Positions 1 through 10,250 of a stretch of 22,836 nt of DNA are shown here, one piece after another (the first letter of the stretch is position 1; each line of letters begins with the position of its first letter). The notes beneath the pieces were generated by a model, which saw only the letters and a program-made list of their open reading frames with translations, did not search any database and was not told the DNA's origin. A program made the position numbers and the translations under genes. The DNA is taken from NCBI GenBank assembly GCA_003427395.1, contig BFEA01000051.1, forward strand, positions 1,349,727 to 1,372,562, read 5' to 3'. The stretch is from Chara braunii (Eukaryota; Streptophyta; Charophyceae; Charales; Characeae).

Positions 1-95
1 TCATCCCAAAGCACTGTCAAAACGCGGACTTAACCTTGAGCTTAAACCCCTAAACTGCCGTTTTCAGGCGGCGCACTACTTGTGGCCGCCTGACA
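1..95 (-). mobile_element. Terminal fragment of a minus-strand LTR, same family as the LTR at 13922
   Basis: Read on the minus strand from base 95 leftwards, this begins TGTCAGGCGGCC and aligns base for base, without gaps, to 13922-14016 (about 74 of 95 identical by eye). It is therefore the outer end of an LTR whose body lies to the left of the window. The first 30 bases form a hairpin with 7-bp arms (AGGCGGC / GCCGCCT) that is also present in the other copy. Whether it belongs to a full element, a solo LTR or a fragment cannot be seen. Homology is directly visible; the boundary at 95/96 is inferred from where the other copy starts. Confidence 0.8.
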
Positions 96-224
96 ACGCG
101 GCTGGATCGCTGTTTTCGCCGCCATCTCACAAGCGTCCATGACGATTACCTCATCGTCCCCTTCGACTTCCGCTACGATTTCTTGCCTCCTTGCCTTCAT
201 CCTCCACGCTTGTCGTCGTCAACA

Positions 225-1787
225 ATGACAAACTCTCGCAGCACCGGCCAAGCGAAAAGGGGGAGGGACGTTCTTGAAAAGGATTTGCCTGTCGTGGAGA
301 AGAAGGGAAGGCATCAAGCGAAAAACCGTAAGGTTGTCGCTACTGGGCTGTCCAATGCCAAGAAAAGCGTGAGGGACGAGTGGGTGAGCGACGGCGAGAG
401 CACGGAAAATGATGCCATTGAATCGGGGGAAGAGGAGGTCACCACGCGGAAAGGGTCGCTGAGCACCCGGGGGGCTTTGAAGATCAATAACGCGGGTGTT
501 GCGCAGGCTTCTCATTAACCCCGAGGTTGGGGGGCGCGTGCGAGGGAGGATGTTGTCATCGATGTCAACGCCGGTGTTGCGCCGAGGGAGGTGCGTGGCA
601 TGGCAAGCAATGCAGAGGTGCGCACGGCAGGGGCATTGACGAGGACACGTACGACGGCGCCACCGGAGGGCGATCGGTCTGTTCGAGCCCCTTCATCACC
701 AGCGACGCCACGTCAGGAGCCCGTAAAGGACGGCGGGGTGGGGGGGGGGGGGGCTGTACAAGGGAGCGGGCAGGCAGCACCGTGCACCCCCGCGATGGAG
801 GCGCAAGGTGGCGGGGCAGGGGTGGGGTCTTCCAGGGCAGCTGGAGGCGTTGGGGCTATGAAGGCCATGGGGATGGCGACGATGACGATCCTTTGGTGAA
901 CAGGCAGCGGTGAGGGTATGTGAAAGAGGGCATCGAGGCGGCGACGAGGCTATGGGTGCATGGCCTCAGATTCTTGAACGAGACGGAGGGACACGGGCTT
1001 TATAAGTTGATCCAGGAGGCGCGGTTGTACCTTCTCGCCATCGCCAGGGGGGTACAACCGTCAGTCATACGACGGAGCATTGCCCTCCCGCACAACACCA
1101 TCCCCCAATATAAAGTGGAAGGTGAATCTGAGCTCAAGGCGGCGAAAGAGAGGGCGGCGAGAGTGCAGAGCATCACCTTGCACATTATCCATGGGTGGAT
1201 CTTCAAGTCCGCCCGCTGGTCGCGTACCACGTGGCATACGGCTACGTGTTGAACCACGTCGCCACGGACATCGTCCACGCCATGTGGTGAAGAGAGGACT
1301 GGCGTACGTGTGTACGTCCTGCTGTCATCCACAACACCTTGGACCTAGGCATGAAACTACCTGTGTGGTTCGTTGGCGCCAACATAGAGGACAAACACGA
1401 GTACGGCGAGCTGGCATCTTATCAGGAGGTGAGCGTGCAGCGAGTGGTCGGAGCTTTCACAAGCACAGTCAGCTTGGCTGAGTCTGTGGACGGAGGGCGA
1501 ATCTCGTATGAAAGGCTGAAGAACATCGCCGATTGCATGAGGATTTTGCTCGCAGCTGCGATGTGGCTTATGCGAATGGCTGGGGATGATCTTCGTGCCC
1601 ACTTGACGCGTCACGGTCCCTGTTTGTCCAGCTCATAGCGAAGCCCACACTTGTTGAGTCAATGCATCGGTTGTTCGACGCGCGCCGTCACATCATTCAA
1701 GCAGCCACCGTCGTCACTGAGCGGATGGGATTCATGGGAAAGTTCGCCATGATGTTGGTGGACCCTCCCTGGTACATCCCCGACTAG
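225..1787 (+). pseudogene. Broken gene of unknown family, convergent with the Harbinger transposase
   Basis: I do not recognise this protein. A continuous product can be followed through four segments: 225 to about 870, about 875-1206, 1207 to about 1600, and about 1602 to the TAG at 1785-1787. Internal stops lie at 516-518 (TAA), 911-913 (TGA) and 1288-1290 (TGA). The N-terminal third is charged and low in complexity (Lys/Arg then Glu/Asp rich, then Gly/Ala/Pro). The C-terminal two thirds look globular and helical, with segments such as LYKLIQEARLYLLAIARGV, MKLPVWFVGANIEDKHE and FMGKFAMMLVDPPWYIPD. The ATG at 225 sits in an A-rich context (caacaATGA). PIF/Harbinger elements usually carry a second gene for a Myb/SANT-like protein. 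No clear Myb helix-turn-helix is visible here, so a link to the transposase at 3825-5052 is only inferred from position. A captured or host gene is equally possible. Confidence 0.55.
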
Positions 1788-1925
1788 GCATCATGCGGCG
1801 TATCCTTCCAGCATGACGCCACTTTACTCTCGCCTACGCATGCCAAACGCTTGGACTGGTTGGGGTTTGGACCCCCGGAAGACGAACAAGATGACAAGGC
1901 GAAGGCGGTTGAACATGCGGACGAC

Positions 1926-2460
1926 GATTGATTCGCGTGTGTGGCACGTGGAAAGACGACGGCGACGGTAAGGACGTGGCGAGACGAAGAAGATGACGCG
2001 GCAACGGAAGGATGGTGGGAAGACGAAAATGAAGACGCCGAAGACCAAGCACAAGACGTGGTGACGATGGCTGAAGACGTGGCGAGACGAAGGCGACGGA
2101 AGGACGGCGGAAAATGATGGCGGTGGGTGGCCTGTGGATCGTCGTCTCGCCGATAGGTTGTGGATCGGGTTTGCTTGATTGTGTGGTGCGTGGCACGTGG
2201 TGACCGGATGGCAACATGGGCATGAGTGCGAGGGGAGATTGATTCACGTTGCACGTGGCGAGACGACGGCAACGAAAGGATGACGGTAAATGATGGCGGC
2301 GGGTTGGTTGTGTATTTTCGTGTCGTGGATATGATGTGGATCGTCGTGTTGGTGGGCGGGGGTAGGTTGCTTGTGTGCTGTGCGCGGTGGGAAGGTTGTG
2401 GGTCGTCGTCTAAGTGGCGATGGTTGTGTGTTAGTGTTGTTGTCGTGTAGTGCGCCGTCG
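1926..2460. repeat. Imperfect GACG/GATGG-rich tandem repeat region
   Basis: The motif acgtggcgagacga recurs at 1974, 2077 and 2253, each followed by related GGCAACGGAAGGA-type sequence. A longer unit starting gattgattc(g/a)cgt recurs at 1926 and 2237. The part after 2290 is GT-rich with several gtggatcgtcgt-like words. The strand bias (G/A on plus, C/T on minus) opens long Pro/Ser/His-rich minus-strand frames that do not look like proteins. It is best read as decayed minisatellite-like intergenic DNA. Confidence 0.6.
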
Positions 2461-3824
2461 TTCATTGCCTTGTGAGGCGATGCTTGTGTGTGTCCACGGG
2501 GGGGGAGGGGGATACGGTGCATTGCAACAAACATCAATACCAAATGAAACCAAGATAGGGGATCGAAAGAGAAATAAGAAGAGAAAGAAGTAGGAACAGG
2601 TGGTGGAGAAGAAGGAGAGGGAGGGGAGGAAGAAGGAGGGGGGGGGTGCCTGGTTAGCGGGGTTGCAGACGAGAAAGATAGTGGGTGGTGCCAATGCCTT
2701 CGTCTTTGGACAGACAAATGTAACTTGTTTACGGAACGGAGTAGGTGATCGCTGGCGAAACGGCGATCACCTTTGTATGTAAAATTGATGGTGCGTAATA
2801 CCGCTGGTGTGGTGCATCCCTAGTGTGTCGTTTTCCCAATATTGTATTCGGAGATGACCTTTTTCCTGTTACTGGCATGGTTAGCCTCTGGTTTTTCATT
2901 GTTTATTACTTCGATTTCGTTGCATGCATGGAGTGGATTTTGAAATGACTCCGTTTTTGTTGTTTGTTATCGTTTTTTTGTGCATTGCATGCATGGGCTG
3001 AAAGATTTGCACACCTGTCGTCATTCATTAACAACCTGTCGTCTGAATGGTTGCATGTAGTATGTCAGAACGAAACGAAATACAGGCGCACCCATCAAAC
3101 ACACACATCTACTCATAATGATTGCATGCACACCGTCGGAAGAAAGTCAAACACAAGCGCACCAAAGACACACACGTACTCGCGAAGAAGACGATTGTTC
3201 ACCTCCCAAAAAGTACATCAACAAATTCATTGTGAACGTATTGTGGACTCGATAGAAGCAGGCGTGAAGCCTAGTTAAAAAAAAAGAAGACCCCATGGGG
3301 AAAGGAAACCCCAACGCATGTCTGCGTCTGCATAATAACATCGACGGAATTGTAAGAACAACATCAAACAACTGCGCCCAAAGATCGACTGCCACGTGTC
3401 AACACCCCAACCCGAGTGGCAAGGACTGCAGCATCACCAGACTGAGTATTGACATTTACATCGATAACGAACACTCGAAAAACTACCGACTCATCATCTG
3501 CTAACTGACAACTGATCTACGGAGAACCGCTGACTTCATCCGAGACTCAACATGAGGACACAGCGAAGCCAGCACAAAACACTCGGAAGTCGAATCCTCT
3601 CCACTGCCCACTCTCCCGCTCTCAGAACTCGCATCGTCCACCTGTGTTGCGGGTGCGACGTGGACATCTTCCGCCGACCGTCATCAACGGACACTCATCC
3701 GCTCTGCCAACGCATCCCTTAGAATCAACGCATCCCCCGTCGAATTGTCCATGCACACGGGCGGACCCGGGGGGGGTTGGATTCCCAGATTCACCTGCCG
3801 CCGAACTCCGTTGGCGTCAACCTC
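2461..3824. other. Non-coding stretch, no gene recognised
   Basis: There are GA-rich tracts (2560-2645, including a G run near 2640), AC-rich tracts (3090-3180), and a 10-bp perfect hairpin at 2743-2772. TGCATGCA-type palindromes occur at 2921, 2986 and 3123. Short open frames exist on both strands but none has recognisable composition or motifs. It may include the 3' flank and end of the Harbinger-type element, but I found no convincing terminal inverted repeat. Confidence 0.4.
2743..2772. repeat. Perfect 10-bp inverted repeat
   Basis: AGGTGATCGC (2743-2752) and GCGATCACCT (2763-2772) are exact reverse complements around a 10-base spacer. It lies alone in non-coding DNA. It could be a transposon end, a footprint or chance. 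Confidence 0.6.
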
Positions 3825-5052
3825 TTAAAGCAAATTGTTGTCGAAGGGGATGCCGGCATCGATGAGAATGTTGTGCAAAATGCACATGGCGACGAACTGC
3901 TGCGGCAACATCTCCATATTCATCTTTTGCGATCGCATGAACAACCTCCACATACCATTCAGCCACCCAAAAGCCCTCTCCACTGACCCCCTCGCGGTCT
4001 TCTGCGTGTTGTCGAACCGCAACTCGGACGAATGTTGACTGGTTCCGCCATAGGGAACGACTATCCATTCCGACGGCGGGTACTCATTGTCGCCTAGCAG
4101 ATACTAGCCACTTGTCTGGGGGAGCATCACAAGCGGCCCCGTGAACAGCTCCCCGGCCTCTGTGCGCGCCCGAAGACTAAAGAGGTAAATGACCCTGACG
4201 TCATGACAGCTTCTCGGATATCCAACAAAAACGTCGAGCACACGTAAGTCGAGATCGACAACGACCTGCACGACGAGTGAGAAACGTCGTTTCCTGTCGA
4301 AGTAGTCTTCACCAGGTGCGTTTGTCGACTTGTCTATGTAGATATCTGTGCAGTCGATACAGTCGTGGCAGTTAGGGAACCCCTTGTCAGCGAAAGCACG
4401 CAAAACGACCGCCTTTCGCACCCCAGTCGGCCACGACACCTTCTCCCGGTACACCACCAGCAGCGCCGCAGTGACGTCCCACACCGCCACCACACCCGTA
4501 GCTTTGCCAATGTCGAAGTTGCACGTGCTGCTCTCGTACGTCTCCCCGGACGCCCATCTGTACAATGTGTACGCCACGATGTGGTCTGGCTGCAATGGCT
4601 CCCTGTAGAACGTCATCACGGCGCTGCACAAATGGCGACAGGTTTTCCATAATCTCGCGGAAGACACGTGGTGACATACGTAGCTTATCGCGGAAGAACT
4701 CTTCTGCGGCGTCGTCGGCAGGCCGCAGATCCTCCCACGCCCCCCCCATCCTCCTTTTCATCCACCACCTGGGCGTGGCTCTAGGCATACCGCCACAACC
4801 CATGGCGCAACACACCTGGAAGACGACGTCGCAGATGGCAGCGGTCTCCAGCCCTGCAGCCGGCAGCGGCTGCATCGCCTTCCTCCTCCGTGCGTGAAGT
4901 TGTGCCTTCAATCTTTCTGCACTACGTTCCGTCTGGCAGCGCAGAAGCACAACGGTAACGGCCGCGGCAACCGCTGCCCTTTCGGCTGTTGACAGCTTCG
5001 AACGGTCGTCGTCGGCGACATTCCCCATCGCCGCACAGGGTGCAGAAGACAT
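3825..5052 (-). pseudogene. PIF/Harbinger-type DDE transposase, decayed
   Basis: This is a cut-and-paste DNA transposase relic. The N-terminal part (about 5052-4625) has the family-like segment around WEDLRPADDAAEEFFRDKLR and RVFREIMENLSPFVQR. After a frameshift near 4620-4650 the DDE domain continues to the TAA at 3825-3827. The expected acidic residues are present: Asp in CIDCTDIY (4353-4355), Asp in GYPRSCHD (4200-4202), and Glu in VERAFGWLNG (3978-3980). The C-terminal LHN-like motif is CILHNILIDAGIPFDNN. One in-frame TAG (4104-4106) falls just before YLLGDNEYP. The reconstructed length of about 410 codons suits the family. Start choice is weak: ATG at 5052 or 5028 are both plausible and the frame is open to 5097. 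The frameshift and stop make it non-functional. Family assignment is firm from motifs; the element's ends were not found. Confidence 0.88.
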
Positions 5053-5738
5053 CGCCTTCAACAACGACCAACAGATTTCGGCGACATGCCAACACACGAC
5101 GGAAACGCGATGCGTGACGACCAGGGGGATGGTGCGATGAAGGATGCTGTGAGAACTCGCAGAACGCTACTTGATTATCTGCGCAGTGACGCGAGGGCGA
5201 GCACAGTGATGATGTCTTCTCCACTTTTCCCGTCTCAACTCTGATGCTGGAACGATTGTCCACGTGCCGCCCCAGGCCAGCCGTCGTTGAAGGATGTGGT
5301 TCCACGATGACATTGTCCACCGCCCGCCGCAGGGCCCACCCGATACTCCTACGCCACGCCACCCAATTTTGAAATTCAAATTTCGAAACTGGAGGCCCGC
5401 GCGCGCGTGTTCCTTTTTTTTCGACCCTGCCGAGGTGGACCAAGCCCGACCACCCGGACATCACATCATGGACTGCCGCTCACTGCCCCGCCCCGCAGCC
5501 GCATATTTTATTATGATCATCCCCGCGGCCCCTCCTCGGAGCATCCTCCGGAAATCGTCCGGAGGACAGGTGGAACGACAGAGGGAAATTCCTCGGGCGA
5601 CCTAAAGGAAAACTCCTCGGGCCCCGAGGATGCCCCAAGGAGTGTCTAACGAGTCCCGAAAGAAGAAGAACATCAAAGAAGAAGAAAAAAAAGAAAAAAA
5701 ATTACCTGCTTTTCTTTTTAGGAGACTCTAACTCCATA
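5053..5738. other. Flank between the transposase and retrotransposon 1
   Basis: No gene is recognised. It holds a short AT-rich palindromic word (gaaattcaaatttc, near 5370), a GC dinucleotide run (about 5398-5407), two compact GC-rich hairpins (5545-5565 and 5614-5628) and an AAG/A-rich purine tract (about 5660-5702). It probably contains the promoter side and end of the Harbinger-type element, but no matching inverted terminus was found on the other side. Confidence 0.45.
5545..5628. repeat. Two adjacent GC-rich palindromes
   Basis: CCTCCGGA (5545-5552) and TCCGGAGG (5558-5565) are perfect 8-bp arms around 5 bases. CCTCGGG (5614-5620) and CCCGAGG (5622-5628) are perfect 7-bp arms around 1 base. 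Related CCTCGG words recur at 5534 and 5591. Such clustered palindromes are common near transposon termini, but the role here is unknown. Confidence 0.6.
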
Positions 5739-6787
5739 TGTGAGGATTGAGCCCTCAAGTAGGGGCCTTGCCATGATGTACATGTTCTGGGCTAAGGCCC
5801 CAGCAAGCCTAGTGCCCGCCCTAAGTGAAGGCGGGCCAGCAAATCAACAAGAGCCCTCTATGCCAACATTTCACGAAGTGGGGTCTATACAGTTGCAGCA
5901 CGCCAGTTGGTTGGAGTGCACCGAGTCTCGGATTTCAGCAAATGCTGAAATGCCCAGGGCCTCTGAGTTAGTTAGGCCCTGGGCACTCGAATGTGAGGCT
6001 GACAATGCATGCTGGGTAGAGAGGCCGAAATGCCAAAGGGAAAATTGGCCCACTATCTGAATCTGGCCGCAGACCTTGTTGAGAGAGGTGCAACTGCATT
6101 GCTCCGGGGCCCAACTGTATCGGGTAGGCTTCAGCCTCTGGGTCCCGGTCGCAGGCTGAAGGGAGGCCACCCACACGCTGCATTGGCATATAGGCAAGTA
6201 GGGCGAGGCAGCAGGGATCTTGGCCATTGCGGGCAATGCCGGCACGCTGCGCAAATGCGAGCTGCTGGCTGCTGCGCTGCGCTAAGAGGTAGTGCAAGGC
6301 AGGCATGCGCTAGTCGGTAGGGCGCTGCCTGTGCACTGGGCGCTTGGCGGCCATAGCTGGGCCGCAGAGGGCGCAAAGGGGTGAAGGGCGAAGGTGGTAC
6401 TTCGGAGGTGAAGGGCACTGTGTGGGTAACAAGGGAGAGTGTGGGGAAGAGGACACGTACCTGGTGATGGTGGAGGTCTGCATTGCTGTTGACATCATCA
6501 CTCGCTGGTAGTCAAGTTGTCTGGTTGCTGTTCATTGCTGTAGTTGTAGGAAAGGCTATAGAGTAGATAGGGCGCCTGGCGCCATTCACAAGAGAGAGCT
6601 GCATTTGGGTTATGTTGTTGGTGTTGCCCTGTTGGGCATGGACATTGACTCACGATTCTTTTGTATCATTCTCAATGGGATGGTTACTCGGTTCCATGTG
6701 CTATCTGCTTTGGCTTTGAATACTTGGACTTCAGTGTGATTTTGCATTCTGGATTTCTGTGCTTCGTCCATACTCATGTTCCTTGCA
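5739..6787 (+). repeat. 5' LTR of retrotransposon 1
   Basis: It starts TGTGAGG and ends CCTTGCA, three bases before the primer site. The first 509 bp are repeated at 13413-13921. It contains a perfect 12-bp hairpin (arms TGCCCAGGGCCT at 5951-5962 and AGGCCCTGGGCA at 5974-5985) and a 7-bp hairpin (5814-5820 / 5830-5836). No convincing TATA box is visible. The short open frames inside it appear in both LTRs and are not genes. Confidence 0.9.
5951..5985. repeat. Perfect 12-bp inverted repeat inside LTR 1
   Basis: The two arms are exact complements around an 11-base loop (ctgagttagtt). The same structure is at 13625-13659 in the 3' LTR, where one arm base is N. It could fold in the RNA, or act as a dyad in U3; its function is unknown. 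Confidence 0.8.
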
Positions 6788-6790
6788 ATT

Positions 6791-6802
6791 TGGTATCGGA
6801 GC
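6791..6802 (+). promoter_or_regulatory. Primer-binding site, initiator tRNA-Met type
   Basis: TGGTATCGGAGC matches the usual plant iMet primer site TGGTATCAGAGC with one change, and starts three bases after the LTR ends in CA. This fixes the right boundary of the 5' LTR. Confidence 0.88.
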
Positions 6803-7880
6803 TGGTTTGATCGCCACTTACCTTTGGCACGCTGGCGTTGTACAGACTTGGTGCGTTGATGATGCTTCTTCGCAGTGGGTACTTGTGACGCCACGCCACT
6901 ATAGGTGCACGCCCTGGGTAGAGAGGGGTGCACCGGAAGGCTATTACGGCATTGTTTGCCGTGGGATACAGCGGAATGTTTGATTGATGATGAGAGCATG
7001 CTGATGTGACATTGGACTAAGGTGGCACTGCATTGCGTTGTGGGTGGTACCGAGGTCATGACCGGTCATCAAATGCAACATCAACTCAATTGGTGAGAAA
7101 TCTGTGGTTGGGGGCAGCTATCTCCAGGTACGTTGTTCCCTTACCTTATCTACTCTCTCAATCTCTTGTTACCGTGAGGAAGTGAGTCCAACTTGAGAGT
7201 CCTCTCTTTTGGTGAGGTGTTGTGAGCGCGCTACCTTGAGAGACGACAATCTTCCCGGAAGCATAATAGAAGGAGAAAGGGTGGTGCCTCTGAAGAACCC
7301 CGGTCAAAGCACTTGGGTCCCGGTCACCATGCCAACCCACAGGGAGTAGTGCACGCATGCGATGGCTGTTGTCCTGTTTGGCACTTGCTGCGCTAATAGA
7401 AGTTCCTCCGGGTGTGCCAGCCCATGACAGACGCTTACGAGACCGTCTATAAATATTTCTGGTTGGGAGTTCATTGTGAATCTGGTTGTGATCGTCGTCC
7501 TGACTGCGACGTTAAATAATTCCTAAAGAGATGGGGGCGCTCTATAAATTCCTCCTGATCAGCCAGATCACATGGACAGGAAGGCTCGTCGCCGTACGAG
7601 GGTAAATAAGAGTGGTTGGGCTGGCTTGCTCGGTGACAACTTGGGCACAGGGGTGGGCCGATTCACACACGAAGACATTGCTCGCTCAATGATGCTGTTC
7701 GGTATGTTGGATGGAGGGGAGGGTAGGTTCTNATTGGTGCTCAACTGTATACACAACCATACCCATCAATCATACATCTGCTACATTGTCTTTTTGTACC
7801 TTTGATTAGTTGGTTGACGGACTGCTAACCTCACGAACAGATTAGTGTAGGACTGTTGTATGCTACCATAGCCAGTTCTA
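6803..7880 (+). other. Untranslated leader of retrotransposon 1
   Basis: This is about 1.1 kb between primer site and gag with no recognisable protein. It has two TATA-like words (TATAAATA at 7448-7455 and TATAAAT at 7543-7549), one N at 7732, and a short open frame (7572-7805) in the gag frame that a TAG at 7869-7871 separates from gag. The leader is long for a Gypsy element and may hold packaging signals or a small inserted sequence; neither can be shown here. Confidence 0.6.
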
Positions 7881-9731
7881 ATGAATGCTGCTGTAAGTGA
7901 ACCAATCAGGGTGCATCTAGACTATGTAGACGATCTGTGTGAATGTTGTAGTACCCTAGACGAGGGAGAAGAAAGACGGCTTCGTGCCGAACGTAGAGCC
8001 CGTGCTCTAGCAGCGGGGATAGCCGCAGCAAACGCAACAGCTAGAGAGCAGTCAACAACAGCCAGAGCAGCAGCAATGGCTAACGGAGCAAGCTCTGCTG
8101 TGTCATCGTCTGCGTCCTCGTTAGGGACTAGTGGGACTCATTTGGGAATGACACTAAGTTCCACAAGTTCCTCGGGCACTTCCGGTTCAACAGGGTCTAG
8201 ACAGTCTTCTAGTCAAATGGCGGGCTCGCAATTCAGTCCGTTGACCCCGCGTGAGAGGGAGCTCAGAGAAATCCAACAGGTTGAGAGGCTTCTCCAGCAG
8301 TTAGAGGAGGATCTGAAGAAAGCAACCGATAGAGAAAAAGAGATAAAAAGTAGAGCGGCCAGACTTGATACGTTAGAGACTGACAAGGCTGCGTTAGAGG
8401 GATTGGACGAATCGAGTTTGTCTGACACCTTGAAAGTGTTGAGGGACAACATGTTGTCACTGCATGCGCACGTAGACAGCAGGATGGACTTCATGTAAAG
8501 CACTTTGGACCAGATCCTGGATGCATTGACAAAGCCAGGATTCCGGCCACCAGCACAATCGTCGTTGCCATTAACGGCGATGTCAGGTCCCTTTGCCGTA
8601 CAAGCTGGCACACAGCCGAGTGGCACATCTGCAGCAACAACATAGACTGTTGCATCTTCTTCTTCGGGTTCAGTGGTGATTGGTGCATCACCACAACAAC
8701 CTGTTCAGCCAACTGGACAGCCGCAAGGTCAATGGTATCCCACGACCCCAATGAAACTGCCTCTTGCCTTCTCAAGTGAGAGAAAGGACGAGGAACTCAA
8801 CACTTGGTTGAGTACAGTCCCGGTTTGGATGAAGGCCAAAAGGACCTTGCCTGAGGACGAAGTGGTAACTGCGGCGTCTTACCTTGAGGGTAAGGCAACC
8901 AAGTGGTTAGATGGTGTAGTTGTGAAGACTGGGTATGGGAGACGCATGGCGGATTGGGCTAAGTCTTTGACTTTAGACCAATTCATGGAGATGGTAGAAG
9001 CTCGATGGCATAACCCACAGGAGGCTCAAAGCGCCACTGATGCCATTAACAAACTGGACCAACGCAAGTTCAGGTCAGTTAAAGAGCTTACGACTACCGT
9101 TGAGAGTCTGATCCTCGTCCCAGGTATCAACTACAGCGACCAGTTCCTGTTGACTACGTTCGTCAGATGTCTCCCAGAGAACATGAGGAACTTACTAGCT
9201 TGTGAGGCACGCACCGAGTACCACTCGTTTGAGACATTGTCTAGGAAAGCCTTAGACTTAGAGGCCACGCTAGGCAATGCTCAACCCACCTCAGGGAATG
9301 ACTCAAAGAAGAAGAACAGTCCTCAGGAGTGGAAGAAAAAGGGGGCGAAGTTGATGATGGTTGAGTCTGATGGGACTCAAACTGAGATTGATGAGCTCTC
9401 TGACCTGATGGACTACTCAGAGTATGACGGCGAGGAGGTAGCTGAGGGTAGCACCCTCGCCGCGGTAGTTAAGCCTAAGGCGGTAGGCCGAGGGAAGGGC
9501 CAACCTAGGGGTTAAGGAAAGGCCGCCTCCAATCAGGCCAAACAGTCTGAGTGGGTAAAGGCAGGTCTTGATCAAGATGTGTGGCGTGACCGCCGAATGC
9601 GTGGCGCTTGTATCAACTACGGAGAATACGGACACACGCAGTGGAAGTGTCAGAACGCTAAGGTTGCGCAAAAGGTTGCGCCAAAAGTGGGGGCAACTTA
9701 TTCCCAGGCTTCTAGCTCGAGAAACGCGTAG
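7881..9731 (+). pseudogene. gag: gag polyprotein of retrotransposon 1
   Basis: Gag forms the virus-like particle and binds element RNA. One frame runs the whole length, with in-frame stops at 8496-8498 (TAA), 8643-8645 (TAG), 9513-9515 (TAA) and 9729-9731 (TAG). The ATG at 7881 is the first after an in-frame TAG at 7869. The parts in order are: an Ala/Ser-rich N-terminus, a strong coiled coil (about residues 125-195, with LQQLEEDLKKATDREKEI), a Gln/Pro linker, a retrotransposon-gag core (about 8750-9270, with LEGKATKWLDGVV and LVPGINYSDQFLLTTFVRCL), and an acidic linker. It ends in a CCHC zinc knuckle at 9609-9650 in which the second Cys is Tyr (C-I-N-Y-G-E-Y-G-H-T-Q-W-K-C). The stops and knuckle change show loss of function. 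Pol follows in another frame. Confidence 0.9.
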
Positions 9732-10250
9732 GGCCAGTGGAAGTAGTAGCGGCTTCTACTCAAGATGAAGTGGGCATGATACCCTCCTCACTTCATGACA
9801 AGGCCGAAGCTAATGACTCCTTAGTCACCCCCCAGACGCATCTAGACCAAACTATGCTCTGTACGTTAGATGTGTCAGAGGCCTTAGAAGACTTAGAAGG
9901 CGGACCCTCGCGAGTTTTGGGTGGCGCTAAAGAAGGGTCCTAGAGGGGAACATTTCGTGGTGGAAGTGGATGTAGGAGGCCGCAAATGTGGAGTCTTCAT
10001 AGACAATGGATCCACGCGAAATTACATAAGTCGCGACTGTTTGGAAAGGTTGCACCTACAGGACCAGGTATGGCACCTTAGTGGACCAGTAGCATCTACT
10101 TTGGCCAACAAAGAGCGCATGATTGTCATAGACTACATGAAGGACGTAGTCTGTATGGAGGAGGAGAGCTTAACCATAAGATCTCGTTCTTGGTTAGCGA
10201 CGACTTGCCATTCGAAATGTTGTTAGGCATGTACTACCTCGAAGTTGCTA
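9716..10250 (+). pseudogene. Protease segment of pol, retrotransposon 1
   Basis: The pol reading frame opens after a TAG at 9713-9715, overlapping the last gag codons in a different frame. An acidic linker (to about 9920) leads to a retropepsin-like core: VEVDVGGRKCGVFIDNGSTR, with the active-site triplet region FIDNGS at 9999-10010, and the later LPFEMLLGMYYLE segment. The usual motif is D-S/T-G; here the middle position is Asn. The core lies in a different frame from both flanks. One small indel near 9910-9945 and a compensating one near 10160-10175 would explain this. The enzyme normally cleaves Gag-Pol. Confidence 0.8.

Noticed and set aside
1-95. First read as a terminal inverted repeat of the Harbinger element
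   Set aside because: It matches the start of the large LTR at 13922 in inverted orientation, and no partner repeat was found near 5100-5738.
1784-2717. Long overlapping minus-strand open frames rich in Pro, Ser, His and Thr
   Set aside because: They overlap each other in different frames and come from a strand-biased repeat; no domain or conserved motif.
4922-5464. A 180-codon minus-strand frame overlapping the transposase N-terminus
   Set aside because: The other frame (from 5052/5097) carries the family-like N-terminal sequence; this one is low complexity and crosses probable upstream non-coding DNA.
5740-6418. Open frames in the 5' LTR (and the matching one at 13414-13734)
   Set aside because: The same frame appears because the two LTRs are copies; it starts within the LTR tip and shows no protein motif.
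7572-7805. Small open frame in the leader of element 1
   Set aside because: It crosses an N, has no recognisable motif and is cut off from gag by an in-frame stop.
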